DNA of 64,000 bases, from NCBI GenBank assembly GCA_018340375.1, contig JAFFJZ010000016.1, forward strand, positions 6,517,372 to 6,581,371. The letters run 5' to 3'. The notes under the pieces were generated by a model. That model had not been told where the DNA came from, searched no databases, and saw only the letters and a program-made list of their open reading frames with translations. This DNA is from Gonatopus flavifemur (taxonomy: Eukaryota > Arthropoda > Insecta > Hymenoptera > Dryinidae). The first letter of the stretch is position 1; each line of letters starts with the position of its first letter. Made by a program: the position numbers and the translations under genes. This document shows positions 10,686 through 22,016 of the stretch, in pieces.

Positions 10686-10960
10686 CCCAGACGGCACACA
10701 AGAATCTCAAATGAATTCTGGAAAGAAAACTATCGAAGAACTCTTTTAGGATACAAAATGTTCCAAAAGAGTTTCAAAAGAATTCGATTCGTCAGACATT
10801 TGCAAGTTCCGTTAAAATTCTGAAAGAAGTTTCATAGAATTTCAATGGAACTCGCAAATGTCTGACGAATCGAATTCTTTTGGAACATTTTGTATTCTAA
10901 AAGAGTTCTTCAATAGTTTTTTTTCCAGAATTCATTCGAGATTCTTGTGTGCCGTCTGGG
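10686..10960. mobile_element. 275-bp MITE, CCCAGACGGCAC ends, 2-bp target duplication
   Basis: Almost the whole element is one hairpin with arms of about 125-130 bp around a 30-bp loop. Tips are CCCAGACGGCACACAAGAAT and its inverse. TG flanks both sides (10684-10685, 10961-10962). It is inserted into the edge of the hairpin element that follows: joining AGG-TG to the sequence after the second TG rebuilds the AGGTGCTTCTACAC tip found on the other arm of that hairpin. This confirms the 2-bp duplication. Confidence 0.75.
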
Positions 10961-11116
10961 TGCTTCTACACAACGTGCGTTTGCGGCAGCGGTACTTCGA
11001 TGCGCACCGTAGAATACCATTGCGCAGGATATTGAACAAATCAACAATTCGCGCAGTGGTATTCTGCGACGCGCATCGGAGTACCGCTGCCGCAAACACA
11101 CGTCGTGTAGAAGCAC
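10961..11116. repeat. GC-rich 150-bp hairpin element
   Basis: The left arm TGCTTCTACACAACGTGCGT pairs with the right arm ..ACACGTCGTGTAGAAGCA; about 65 bp per arm, including GTTTGCGGCAGCGGTACT. It is much richer in GC and CpG than its surroundings. The left tip was separated from its first bases (AGG, at about 10681-10683) by the MITE at 10686. Open frames on both strands mirror each other and are not genes. The class of element is unknown to me. Confidence 0.6.
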
Positions 11117-11959
11117 CTAGAGAGAGAATGAGAGGGCTCACAGGGACCTTTTACTGATAGTGAAAGTTCTACTGGCCCTCTGACGGTTGGATCATGGAAG
11201 TTGACACACTGCAATTTTATTTTTCAATACTACAAAATCGCGCATTTTTTTTCTATACTTTTCAACACGTATTTGATTAAAATGATTTCATGTATCGATG
11301 TTGAATGCATATAATTTTTCATCATCATGAATAAGAAGGATGAAAAATGAGAGAGGGGGTTGATGGACCAGGTTCCGTGTTCTATCCGATAAGAGGGCGC
11401 TTCAATGTTTACTATCGATGGAACCCCGGCCGTGAGCTCTCTCATCTTCTCTCTGATATTAGGTTCGTTCGTTCTACGTGCCCTGAGTTGCTCCAACTTG
11501 TACCAAACCAATCATTTCGTTGCTTAAACTGGAAGTAGCGGATCCAAAATACTTGGAGCGAGTTGGGGTAACTTGGAACATCGGTAAACGAACTTAGCTA
11601 TTATACTGCGTGCGACAGTCTTGCGGAATCGAAGTTATGTTCGTAAACATTCAAATTCTTCTTCCTTTTGAATATTATTCGTTGAAAATCAGTTTACCGG
11701 TGATCATTATACAGACGTTTCAATTGATTATTGCGTGATAGTTTTCCAATAAACGAATAGATTATATACGATACTTATATAATTTTTATCTGAATAATAT
11801 AAAACCTTGTCGTATATAAAAATCCAAAAATTACCGTTGGGAATATTATTAAAAATAAATCACATTCGTATTCTTCGATACATGAAATAGTTTTCAGGTA
11901 AGTGCAATTATTTATACATATATGATGAGAATGTGAAAATTAATTCAACAAACTAAAAC
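11117..11959. other. Spacer with no recognised gene
   Basis: Contains antiparallel open frames of about 90 and 63 codons over 11230-11538 without family resemblance. No repeat or RNA structure was recognised. It ends at the BEL/Pao target duplication. Confidence 0.5.
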
Positions 11960-11964
11960 CATGC

Positions 11965-12595
11965 TGTTTGAGAGATAGCGCGTTGAGCCGATTTCATTTG
12001 TCACCGCGTAGATGATATTATATTTGCCAAATTCTTACTCCCTTCACTTTCTCTTATCAATCATCGTTGTCGAACTATTGCTGCTCTGAGTCCCTTCCAA
12101 GGTCGGGATTAGCCCCCTCTCTTGAACGTGTCGCACGCAAAACCTTACTCTAATTACCGACTAGCATACACTAGAGTCGTGCCGCCGGTCTGCCAAGACA
12201 GTCCGCTTGCAATTCGTTCACGACTTTCCGCTTTTTCATAAACGAATAATTTTCCTCAACATAGTACGCGCGTTCACGTATTGTTAGAACGCGTTCGTGA
12301 AACATTTCACCGCAACACCATTAAGTTCGCTCTACTGCCCCCTTCGTGGGTCGAACGGGGTGTCGCTGCACCCACGCGATTGTGGACAATCTATGTGTCT
12401 TCTTGTGTGTGAACAAATACAAATAAACGAGTGTATTCGTTGAGCCAGTATTCACTGTGTCGCGAGTGGCTATTATTGTGTGCCATCTCCTTCTAACCAC
12501 ACCCCTAAGTGCACGTGTTTCCCGCCCTCCGCCCTTTCTCGGGGAAACTCCCGTTACCAGATATCTCCAGCATCCCCGCATACATTTCTCCTACA
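11965..12595 (+). repeat. 5' LTR of the BEL/Pao element
   Basis: Starts TGTTTGAGAGATAGCGCGTT and ends TTTCTCCTACA. AATAAA at 12422-12427 is the likely polyadenylation signal of the R region. Relative to the 3' LTR it lacks 8 bp after GGCTATTATTG (12477). Confidence 0.92.
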
Positions 12596-12602
12596 AAATT
12601 CC

Positions 12603-12620
12603 TGGTCCTTCGAGCCGGAT
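12603..12620 (+). other. Primer-binding site complementary to tRNA-Tyr
   Basis: TGGTCCTTCGAGCCGGAT is the exact complement of the 3' end of eukaryotic tRNA-Tyr (..TCCGGCTCGAAGGA plus CCA). It begins 7 bp after the 5' LTR. Reverse transcription of the element would be primed here. The tRNA identity rests on my knowledge of the conserved tRNA-Tyr acceptor stem. Confidence 0.75.
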
Positions 12621-13275
12621 GCTCGATTTCCGGTCCCGCTTCTCCTGAAAGTGCTGAAGCTCATAAAAGTGCAATTGCATCGTGTGCAGTGACGTTAAAC
12701 TTTGATCTGCAAAGCTTCAACGTGCTCAGTGTTCGCATTTTCATTCGACACAGTGTATAACCTATAGAAAAACGTTACATTCCAATCGTACGTGTGTGTT
12801 CCTTCATCGACATTGCATACGCATATCCACACCTACACGTTGGTGTTCACGATCGACGTACACTTCTTCACGTTGCTATACGCGTACCGCAAATCTGTGT
12901 CGATATCATTCTTCGACACACCGCTTCTCCGTCTTCCCTCTACGTACTCTTCGATTCTTGCTGTGTCTCTCACGCACAGACGTACCACTCCTATCTCTTC
13001 TCCTCTCTCGTACACGTTGACGACTTCTCGTTTAACGAAGCTACGTACGCTTTCGATACTGATCGTGTCTCTTCTTCTCCGCTTACCGCTTGCATGAGAG
13101 TTTCTCTGTTCTACACGTTACGAATTCCATGTCCTAACGTGCGCTAGATATACGCGATACGAACTCGTATATCATTTGTTCTACCGCTCTTCTCGTTGAA
13201 GATTATTCAACTTCAACTTAATCACGATCAGTTATTACCGTCGTTTTTTTCGTACAGTTATTTGAACCTACAATC
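12621..13275 (+). other. Untranslated leader of the BEL/Pao element
   Basis: 655 bp rich in pyrimidines and ACG/CGT words between the primer site and gag. Several overlapping open frames of 60-117 codons occur in all frames, none with family resemblance; packaging signals probably lie here. Confidence 0.6.
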
Positions 13276-14832
13276 ATGTCCTTAGACGACCGCGAAGTCA
13301 CTTTGAAAGTGAATCAGTATGATTCACTATCCCGCTCAATATCCAGGATGGTGACCAATTTGAAAAAAATGGGTAAATTGAAATGGACGGTTCCTGTACT
13401 AAAGGGTCGGCTCAATCTGCTACGGGAGCAATGGGACCAATGTCGCGCTCTCAACGTACAACTTCAACGTTGTTTGGATACCTCCAGTGCTGAGGTTTTG
13501 GACGCCCGGCTGACCAACCCCCTGGACAGCGTCGAGGACGAATTCTACGCCGCTTTGGACTTCCTTAATGAGGAACTCGCCGCCAAAAGTGCCGAAAGCA
13601 CCACCGTCGAGGTACCAAATGGCAGCGTACCGGCAAGTACTTCAGCGACCTTCGCATTATCGCGTATTGAAATTCCAAAATTCTCTGGCAATTATACGGA
13701 CTGGCCAGAATTTCATGATTTGTTCAGCTCGCTCGTGATTCATAATGATTCGTTGAGTTCGGTTCAGAAGTTACATTATTTAAAGCGCAGTTTAACCGGC
13801 GAAGCGAGCAGTCTATTGAAAAATGTTAAAATCACCGCTAATAGTTTTGAGTCTTCGTGGACGTCATTGTCTAACCGTTACAGCAATCCGCGTTCGATTA
13901 TTGACGCTTATTTAAGTTTGTTTGCCGACATTCCATCTGTCACCAATGATTTTCTCTCTGGTTTGAAAAAGTTACGAGATATCTCATCCGAGTCTCTGAC
14001 CGCGTTGCGAAACTTGAAACGACCAGTCGAACACTGGGATGATTGGGTCGTCCATTCTTTAGTCAACAAATTAGATCGCTTATCTCGACGCGAATGGGAA
14101 ACCACGGTGACAGACTATGATACGTATCCTACTTATGCCCGATATGCTAGTTTTTTAGATACACGGATTAGAACGTTGGAAATTCTGAACCCGAATCCTA
14201 AACCGAATTCAAATCCAGCCGCAACTTCGAATAAAAATACCCGCGCTGAAACCCATATCAAAACTCATCTTCTTTCAAACTCACCGAACTGTATTTATTG
14301 TAAATCTGATCATCGCATTTATTACTGTGAAAAATTCAAAGCACTCTCAGTGCAGCAACGAGATTCTTTCGTACGGAAACACGCATTGTGTTATAATTGT
14401 TTATCCAATTCACATCAATCTAAACAATGTAATAGCCGATCAACTTGCTTTCGTTGCCATCAGCGGCATCACTCGTTGCTGCACCGTTGTGCGAACAATA
14501 GCGATACCCCCGTTCCCTCGAACAAAGGTTCACATTCAACGCAAACCACCGCTTCTTCTACTTCTGAACCTTCATTGGTGGGAACGACGGAGCCTACTGT
14601 AAACGTTCATCACACTCGATGCAATAATAATTCGAATATCATAGCGAATACTTTCGATGACTGTGTTTTGCTTGCGACTACGCACGCTACGATTTCTACC
14701 GCTAACGGCACATCCTTGAGAGTTCGTGCCCTGCTGGATCAGGGTTCGCAGCGGACCTTCATAGCCGAATCCTTGGTGCAACTACTTCGCTTGCCCAAGG
14801 AAAGAACTTCCGCGAAAATTTCAGGTGCGTGA
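13276..14832 (+). pseudogene. BEL/Pao Gag and aspartic protease region
   Basis: Starts at the ATG at 13276 (MSLDDREVTLKV). The first ~320 residues are the BEL/Pao Gag (DUF1759-type: KFSGNYTDWPEFHDLFSSL and LHYLKRSLTGEASSLL). A cysteine-rich nucleocapsid follows at about residues 338-405 (CIYCKSDHRIYYC, CYNCLSNSHQSKQC, CFRCHQRHHSLLHRC), then the DUF1758-type protease with catalytic LLDQGSQRTF (Asp ~488). Gag would form the cytoplasmic particle; the protease would cleave the polyprotein. The frame stops at TGA 14830-14832, but the same frame continues open into the RT, so this is an in-frame nonsense change, compatible with CGA to TGA. Confidence 0.9.
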
Positions 14833-16480
14833 GGATCCCGGAGTGTAATCTCCAATGCCGCAGTTACCTTCTCCTTACGACCACGTGAGAAGTTTTTGCC
14901 CGTGCTCACAGTACGCGCGTTGGTCTTAGGCCAAATTACATCGTACGTTCCCTCTACTCCAGACTCGGTTGCGGTGCTCGAGCAAATGCGCGACCTAGAT
15001 TTGGCGGACCACACTCCTTTTTCCCGTGAGCCGATTTCTTTATTAATCGGTGTTAATCTCTATGGGAAAATTCTCCTTGAGGGCGTTATTCACAGCCCAG
15101 ATAAAAATTTTATGGCCCAACAGACCATCTTTGGTTGGGTTCTTTCAGGTTCCTTCGCCAAACCCGCATCTCGCCATCATTCACTCCTCTTGTGTGGCGA
15201 AGAAGAAAATTTAGACGCTTCTCTCCAAAAGTTTTGGGAGATTGAGGAATTACCCGCTTCCGCTCCGCTTTCCGACGAGGATCGTGCTTGTGAAGAGCAT
15301 TCTGCACGCACACATTCTCGAGACTCTACAGGCCGCTACGTTGTGCGACTTCCGTTTCGCACTAACTTGCCTTTGCAAATCGGGCAATCCAAGCATATTG
15401 CTCACGCTTCCTTCCGGCGCCTTATGCGGCGCCTATCTCAAGATTCCGATTTATCGGAACTCTACCGCCAATTCTTAGATGAATATTCCAGACTAGGCCA
15501 TATGCGTCGAGTCGATGCCCAGGCAGCCCCAAATACGAACCCAGTTTTCTTGACTCACCATCCGGTTTTGAAAACGGATTGCGAATCACCAAAAATTCGA
15601 GTGGTTTTCAACGCCTCTGCTCCTACTCCGAATAATACGAGCCTGAATGACCACCTTCTAAGTGGCCCGAAATTGCAGGCCGAACTCCCGCTCGTTTTGC
15701 TCAATTGGCGGTCCCATCGATACGTTGTTTTGGCTGACATCGTGAAGATGTTCCGCCAGATCAATGTTCATGAGGCCGACCAACCATTCCAACAAATTCT
15801 TTGGACTAGTCCTGACTCTGACGACGCTATACCATATCGCCTTACTACAGTCACCTATGGGACGTCCTGCGCGCCTTTCTTAGCCATCCGCACGCTGCAA
15901 CAACTCGCCAAGGACGAAGGCCCTCGGTTTCCGTTGGCCACCCCAGTGCTGCTGGCCGACACTTATGTCGACGATTTATTATTCGGCGCCGACGATATTG
16001 TGCTCGCGCGCCAAATCAGAGCTCAGGTCATTCAACTCCTAGCGAGAGGAGGCTTCGAATCAGAAAAATGGTCCAGTAATTCCCATCAACTACTTACTGA
16101 CATCGCCGCGGAATCACGTAGCCCTCTCACGACTCACCCACTCAACCACTCGGAGAGCCTTAAAGTTCTTGGCGTTGGTTGGACTCCGGAGGATGATTCG
16201 TTCCATCTGAGCGTTCATTTGCCGTCACAAATTATCTGCACAAAACGAGCCGTGTTGTCGGCCGTTTCCCGCATTTTCGACCCTCTGGGATGGGTTGCAC
16301 CGGCATTGATTCCAGCCAAAATCCAGCTGCAATCTCTGTGGGCCCTAAAGTCGTCCTGGGACGACCCGCTACCCCCCCGATATCTCCACCACTTGACGCA
16401 ACTACTGCGCATCTATTCCCGTTCTCGAAACCATTTCCCTACCGCGCTGGACTGGTCAAGGGCCAAATATATTACATCAG
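14833..16480 (+). pseudogene. BEL/Pao reverse transcriptase region
   Basis: Continues in the Gag-protease frame after the TGA. It shows the end of the protease, then the linker, and the RT palm. VVLADIVKMFRQI holds the first catalytic Asp and DTYVDDLLFG (YVDD at 15964-15975) holds the other two, with the conserved TSCAPFLAIRTLQ between. The RT domain copies element RNA into DNA inside the particle. The frame is lost between about 16460 and 16490; beyond that point the RNase H reads in another phase. All RT active-site residues are present. Confidence 0.9.
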
Positions 16481-18562
16481 GAAATCCACGGATTTTCCGA
16501 TGCGTCCAACTCCGCCTATGCCGCAGCAGTATATTTGCGCACGGTCGCTGTGAGCGGTGAGATTCGCAGCGATCTGCTCGCAGCCAAGACCAAAGTCACT
16601 CCAATCAAAACAGTGAGCATTCCACGGCTCGAACTGTTAGGAGCCGTACTGCTCACTCGTCTCATAGTGTACCTCCGCCAATCATCCGCTTTGCGTAACA
16701 CGAAAGTTATCTGTTGGACTGATTCCACCATAGTGCTGTGCTGGCTGCGCAAACTCCCTTCTCAATGGAAGTGTTTCGTTGGGAATCGAGTAGCAGAAAT
16801 TCAGACTCTCGTACCATCCGCGCCCTGGTATCATGTCCCAACAGATAGCAACCCCGCAGACTGCGCCTCTCGCGGCGTAACTCCAGCCGAATTGCGCACC
16901 CATCCACTCTGGTGGCACGGCCCAAGCTGGCTTCCACTCACCGCTGATCAATGGCCAAATCAAAGTCAACTGAATTTCCCTTCATCGCACTTGGAAGAAC
17001 GTGCACAAACACACACTCATGCAGCCCAAGTACTCCCCACGGCCTGGGATTGGGCTGATCGGTATTCCTCGTGGCCAAAGCTACTCCGCATTACCGCCTA
17101 CGTGCTACGCTTTGTAAGCAGCGCAAGACGCTCCTGCGAATCGACACCCGCTGAAAGCGCACCATCCGCTAGTCTTGCGCCACAAGATTTGACCCAAGCA
17201 CGGGATCATTTAGTACGCACCGTGCAGAAATTACATTTTCGCCAAGACTACGATGCCCTGAAAAAGGGACTCGCTCTACCCAAGTCCAGCCCACTGCTGC
17301 GCCTTCACCCGTTTATAGACGATTCCGGTTCAATTCGTCTTGGCGGGCGGCTCAAAAATTCCCCTCGATCATACACTCAGAAATTCCCGCTGGTGCTCCC
17401 TAAGCACCGATTATCCGAACTGCTCATTGCTCACTACCACCTGGCCACGCTCCATGGAGGTGTACAACTTACCCTGAGAACTTTGCGTCAAACCTATTGG
17501 GTCTTGGCCGCGAGAGCTCAGGTTAAATCCACTATCCACAAATGTGTACGCTGCGTCAGAGGACGGGCTACCCCCTGCGAGCAACTCATGGCCGATCTAC
17601 CAGCTGTCCGTGTCACCCCATCTAGACCGTTCTCGCATACTGGAGTGGACTATGCAGGGCCACTTAAAGTTACACCATGGAAACGGCGGGGCGTACAATC
17701 CCAAAAGGCCTGGATATCAGTTTTCGTCTGTTTGAGCACTCGCGCCATTCACCTGGAAGCTGTAACGAATTATTCCACTCCGGCCTTCCTAGCCGCATTC
17801 GAGCGATTTATTGCTCGACGGGGTTTACCCTCCGACCTGTATTCAGATCCGGGTACGAACTTTCAAGGAGCCGATCGGGAGCTCACGCAGGCCTTCGCCC
17901 AGGCCCTTCGAAGTCCGGAGTTTCACAACCGCCGTCTTTCTAACCAGATCTCTTGGCACTTCCTTCCCCCATCTGCTCCTCATTTCGGAGGAATATGAGA
18001 GGCCGGTGTCCGGAGCGTGAAACACCATCTCCCCAGAGTTTTGGGGACGCATACTCCGACCTTCGAAGAGGTCTGCACGCCGCTCTGCCAGATAGAGGCC
18101 TGCTTGAATTCGCGACCGATCGCTCCACTTAGCGATAATCTTGAAGATTACGACGCCCTTACGCCTGGCCACTTCTTGGACGGCACCGCACTCAACGCTC
18201 TTCCGGTGCCAACATTATTGAATGTAAGTGAAAACCGATTGACACGGTGGCAACTTGTGAGGAGAATGTCCGAGCAGTTCTGGCGCATCTGGTCGGAAGA
18301 CTACTTGAATTGCCTACAGCAACGCTCTAAGTGGGCCCGCGAAAAAGAGAACTTATGTTTAGGAGATCTAGTTGTCCTTCAGACACCCAATCTCCCACCT
18401 GCGCACTGGGCATTGGGCCGAGTCACTGCCTGCCATCCGGGCCCGGATAACTTGGTTCGCGTCGTAACTGTCCGGACTGCTCGAGGCATGCTCCAGCGTC
18501 CCGTAGCGAAGCTCTGCAATTTACCGATCCCTAATGAGCGATCGATGCCTAACGCAAATTAA
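16481..18562 (+). pseudogene. BEL/Pao RNase H and integrase region
   Basis: After the frameshift the sequence reads HGFSDASNSAYAAAVYL (RNase H, first Asp) and IPRLELLGAVLL. The integrase has an HHCC zinc-binding domain (HYHLATLHGG .. CVRCVRG, about 17431-17565) and a catalytic core with Asp in HTGVDYAGPL and in LYSDPGTNFQ. A TGA at 17996-17998 stands where the family has Trp, directly before the catalytic Glu, and the frame then continues to 18562 through the BEL-type C-terminal domain (HFLDGTALNALP). Integrase would insert the cDNA into chromosomes; as it stands the product lacks the Glu and tail. Confidence 0.9.
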
Positions 18563-18593
18563 TTAAGAATTGTTTTGGGCGTTTCCAACCTCC

Positions 18594-18604
18594 AAGGCGG
18601 GCGG
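18594..18604 (+). other. Polypurine tract candidate
   Basis: AAGGCGGGCGG lies two bases before the 3' LTR, the place where plus-strand priming is expected. It is short and interrupted by C. Confidence 0.5.
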
Positions 18605-18606
18605 CA

Positions 18607-19245
18607 TGTTTGAGAGAGAGCGCGTTGAGCCGATTTTATTTGCCACCGCGTAGATGATATTATATTTGCCAAATTCTTACTTCCTCCACTTTCTCTTATT
18701 AATCATCGTTGTCGAACTATTGCTGCTCTGAGTCCCTTCCAAGGTCGGGATTAGCCCCCTCTCTTGAACGTGTCGCACGCAAAACCTTACTCTAATTACC
18801 GACTAGCATACACTAGAGTCGTGCCGCCGGTCTTCCAAGACAGTCCGCTTGCAATTCGTTCACGACTTTCCGCTTTTTCACAAACGAATAATTTTCCTCA
18901 ACATAGTACGCGCGTTCACGTATTGTTAGAACGCGTTCGTGAAACATTTCACCGCAACACCATTAAGTTCGCTCTACTGCCCCCTTCGTGGGTCGAACGG
19001 GGTGTCGCTGCACCCACGCGATTGTGCACAATCTATGTGTCTTCTTGTGTGTGAACAAATACAAATAAACGAGTGTATTCGTTAAGCCAGTATTCACTGT
19101 GTCGCGAGTGGCTATTATTGACCCCCTGTGTGCCCTCTCCTCCTAACCACACCCCTGAGTGCACGTGTTTCCCGCCCTCCGCCCTTTCTCGGGGAAACTC
19201 CCGTTACCAGATATCTCCAGCATCCCCGCATACATTTCTCCTACA
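18607..19245 (+). repeat. 3' LTR of the BEL/Pao element
   Basis: Starts TGTTTGAGAGAGAGCGCGTT and ends TTTCTCCTACA. AATAAA is at 19064-19069. It is 8 bp longer than the 5' LTR through ACCCCCTG-type sequence near 19121. Confidence 0.92.
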
Positions 19246-19250
19246 CATGC

Positions 19251-20057
19251 ACATTATTATTGAATGAATGTTGGAATTCATTGTGCTGAGAGCAGGAGCA
19301 TGATATTTCGGAAATCATAAGATTTTAATACCTTGCCATATTCGAAATGATTAAAAAATTGTGCACGTACTTCAATAAGTGGCTCATATCCTGCACTCAC
19401 CACAGGACTTCCACATATGAATTTGTCACACCGTCATGTTCAGTGTACAGACCCCAACAAAAAATCAAGGCAGCATTTCTTGGAGCGATCGCTCCATCGG
19501 TGCTATTATACACTCAATTATTATTAAATACATCTCAAGATTTTGTATGCATATGCACTCAATTTATTCATGGAAATATTAGTGATTCGGTAGTATTTTA
19601 TTAGGAGTACTACTTGACATAGTGCTTCATGGTAATACTGGTAGTGCTGAGGCAGTGCTGCATCATAGTAGTAGGCAGTATCAAAATATGTGACTAACAT
19701 TGCACCTCTGGTACAGAAGATTTAGAAGCGCTTTGTTAGCTGGATGTTGTACACAGCACACTAGCTTAGGAAGAATCGCTAAGAAGTTGGATTGGAATTA
19801 CGAAACTCATTATGAATTATTCACGATTCTTCTTGAACTTCTGTGCTGTGTGGGGTCCCGCACTGAATATGAGCGAATCACAAATGATAGTGGAATCATT
19901 TTGTTTGTAGAAATCTTATGTTCGGTGTATGAATTACATAATTTTTGTTTTAAACATCCTGTGTTGAATATATCCAATATTTTTCCCCACGTTGATCATG
20001 TTGGGAATACAAAAATGTTTTGTTCACAGTGCAATTATTATTCAATGTCAGTGTACT
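19251..20057. other. Spacer; possibly the 5' part of the following transposase
   Basis: A 145-codon frame (19700-20137) has no clear family match. A motif FPHVDH..FCSQC (about 19982-20031) could be a vestige of the transposase N-terminal region. Support is weak. Confidence 0.3.
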
Positions 20058-21628
20058 GGAAATGGATAATCCGAATCCGCCGAGAAATACTTATAAAAAA
20101 TATTTGGATCCTAGTGTCCGAAGAGGGAAGGGAGTAACCCCTCGTACATTGAGAAGATGGGAAGAGCGTCGTTAACTGATAGAAAGACAACGAGCTGGTT
20201 AGTATACAGGGTGTCTCTTTTTAATTCTTATGAACTTCCACCTGAGGTTCGATTCAAAAATCAATTGCTAGTAGGTTGACTGATCGTCACTCAAGAGCCC
20301 AACAGTCAGTTGATGAATTCATTCATGCAATCTTTTGTGTCGCAGTGCAGAGTGATCAATACAACTGGTATAAAGAAGAAAAATGAGAAAGGTGACGTAC
20401 ATACTTTTATGGTTCAACCATTGTACTGTTGTGTTGACACTGTTGCTCGCCCAGTACTCCAAAATCGGTATCAGTTCAACGGTTATTATGGTTGCTCTTG
20501 GTGTTACTCAATAGGTGAATACAAAGATGGCACAATGCGTTATCTTTTGAAAGAAAATGATCCTGAACTGAGGACACATATTTCACACCTTGAAAATGTA
20601 AATGATGCTCTGACCAATGGGAAAGCAATCAAAGGAGTCAAAGGCTTTCCAGTATTGTCAAACAATCACAATTTTGATATGGTATGGGGATTTCCTGTAG
20701 AGTACATGCATGGCGTATTGTTGGGAGTGGCGAAACAACTGTGGACAATGTGGAATGATTCTACATGTCCTGTACATCTTACTTCATCGCAAAAGCGGCA
20801 AGTGGACGAAAGATTGTTGAATATCAAACCACCTCATGAAATTCATCGTTTACCACGAAGTTTGACAAGTCCATTTACAAGTCCTATTTGACAATACCAT
20901 TTTACTGTATTCCCTGTTTACTTGGTATCTTTGAAGAAAACATAATATCGCACATTCTGCTATTATCGTCGACCATATTCACACTTCTACAAACTAACAT
21001 CAGTGAAACACAACTGCAAGAATGCGAAAGGAATATGTTGACATTTGTAGGTAGATTTCAAATTATTTATGGAGATAGATTTGTTACATTTAATGTGCAT
21101 TCTTTACTTCATTCAGTGAGATCTGTGAGGTGATCTGGGCCTTTGTGGGCTACATCTACATTTTCATTCGAAAATGGAAATCATATTCTGAAAAAAATGG
21201 TTCATTCACCGAAAGGATTATATCAACAAATATCCACTGGATTTATTCAAAGGAACAATTTCTTATTCGCAGTAAGAAATACTTCAACCTCCGATATTTG
21301 TCAAGAATATTGTGAACAACTTTCCACAAAAACACGGGGTCAGAAATTCTGCAGAAGTACGAATAATGAAATAACGTTTTTAGATATAGCGAAATATGAT
21401 GGTGACTGCATTGAATACAGTACCATTTACGACGATGTTAGAATATATCACAGGTGTGTATATAAGAAAACAATTTTTAATGGAATTGAATATGAGCGTG
21501 CCAAAAAGAGTGACGTTACCACCATCCTAACGGATGAAAATAAATCCGCACGAATTGTAAAATTTTTGTATACCAAGACTGAATGTTTTGCCAAAGTACA
21601 ATACTTAGGAGTCGAGAGAGTAGGTTAA
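20058..21628 (+). pseudogene. Decayed CACTA/Tnp2-like transposase
   Basis: An N-terminal-looking piece (MDNPNPPRNTYKKYLDPSVR, 20058 onward) is followed, after a likely intron or junk at 20175-20290, by QNRYQFNGYYGCSWCYSIGEY (Cys pair), then PVEYMHGVLLGVAKQLWTMW, IHRLPRSLT, FNVHSLLHSVRSVR and SGPLWATSTFSFENGN. In order these match the core of animal Tnp2-type (CACTA/EnSpm-related) transposases. Lesions: a frameshift at about 20860-20890 next to a short AAGTCC repetition, and an in-frame TGA at 21131-21133 between SVR and SGPLWA. The final part (to 21628) is open and carries the family's C-terminal region. I did not find element ends. A short CAGGGTGTC phrase at about 20208 looks like the tip of an unrelated mariner-type element. 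Transposase origin is firm; the CACTA label is less so. Confidence 0.6.
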
Positions 21629-21825
21629 TCCCATCCAATGAGAATTGTGAGTGTTGGCAGTATTATGATAATCAACGTGAGACGTATTGAGCAAAAGTGT
21701 ATTCTAATCGATGTGAGGCATGAAACGTATGTATCCAGATTGCCGAACACTTACGAAATGCAATAATTATTGATAAGCCATTAAGAATTTGCTCACCCAC
21801 ATAGTCCAGAATGTCTCCGTAAATG

Positions 21826-22016
21826 CTAGCGACAATGATCTCATAATTTTTCATAATTTGTCATAAAAGTCATTTTCCGTCATAATTTGTCATAAAAGTC
21901 CCAATTCCTGAAGACATCATGACAAAATCTCATAATGTCTGTAGGAATTGGGATTTTTGTGACAAATTATGAAGAAGAATGACTTTTATGAGAAATTGAG
22001 AGATTATTTTCGCCAG
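21826..22016. mobile_element. Palindromic MITE, (C)TGGCGA-type ends
   Basis: Two inverted arms of about 85 bp meet near 21925. The arms contain TCATAATTTGTCATAAAAGT (twice in the left arm) and CCCAATTCCT. The right tip reads ATTTTCGCCAGG, the left tip CTAGCGACAAT, so the tips have diverged. It has no coding capacity. Confidence 0.6.

Larger units (their letters stand above)
11965..19245 (+). mobile_element. BEL/Pao LTR retrotransposon, complete but coding-defective
   Basis: Two direct LTRs (631 and 639 bp) bounded TG..CA, flanked by the 5-bp duplication CATGC (11960-11964 and 19246-19250). The internal order is gag, aspartic protease, reverse transcriptase, RNase H, integrase, which is the BEL/Pao order. 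No env-like frame follows integrase. The element is clearly richer in GC than its neighbourhood. By eye the LTRs differ at about 13 positions plus one 8-bp indel, so the insertion is neither brand-new nor ancient. The single polyprotein is broken by a TGA at 14830, a frameshift near 16480 and a TGA at 17996. Confidence 0.93.

Noticed and set aside
12603..12620. tRNA gene
   Set aside because: Only 18 bases match the complement of the tRNA-Tyr end, with no cloverleaf; it is a primer-binding site.
12792..13147. Overlapping frames of 101-117 codons in the BEL/Pao leader
   Set aside because: All three frames are open by base composition (few A-rich stops), upstream of gag, with no family resemblance.
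18563..18606. env gene after integrase
   Set aside because: Only 44 bp separate the last pol codon from the 3' LTR; there is no room for one.
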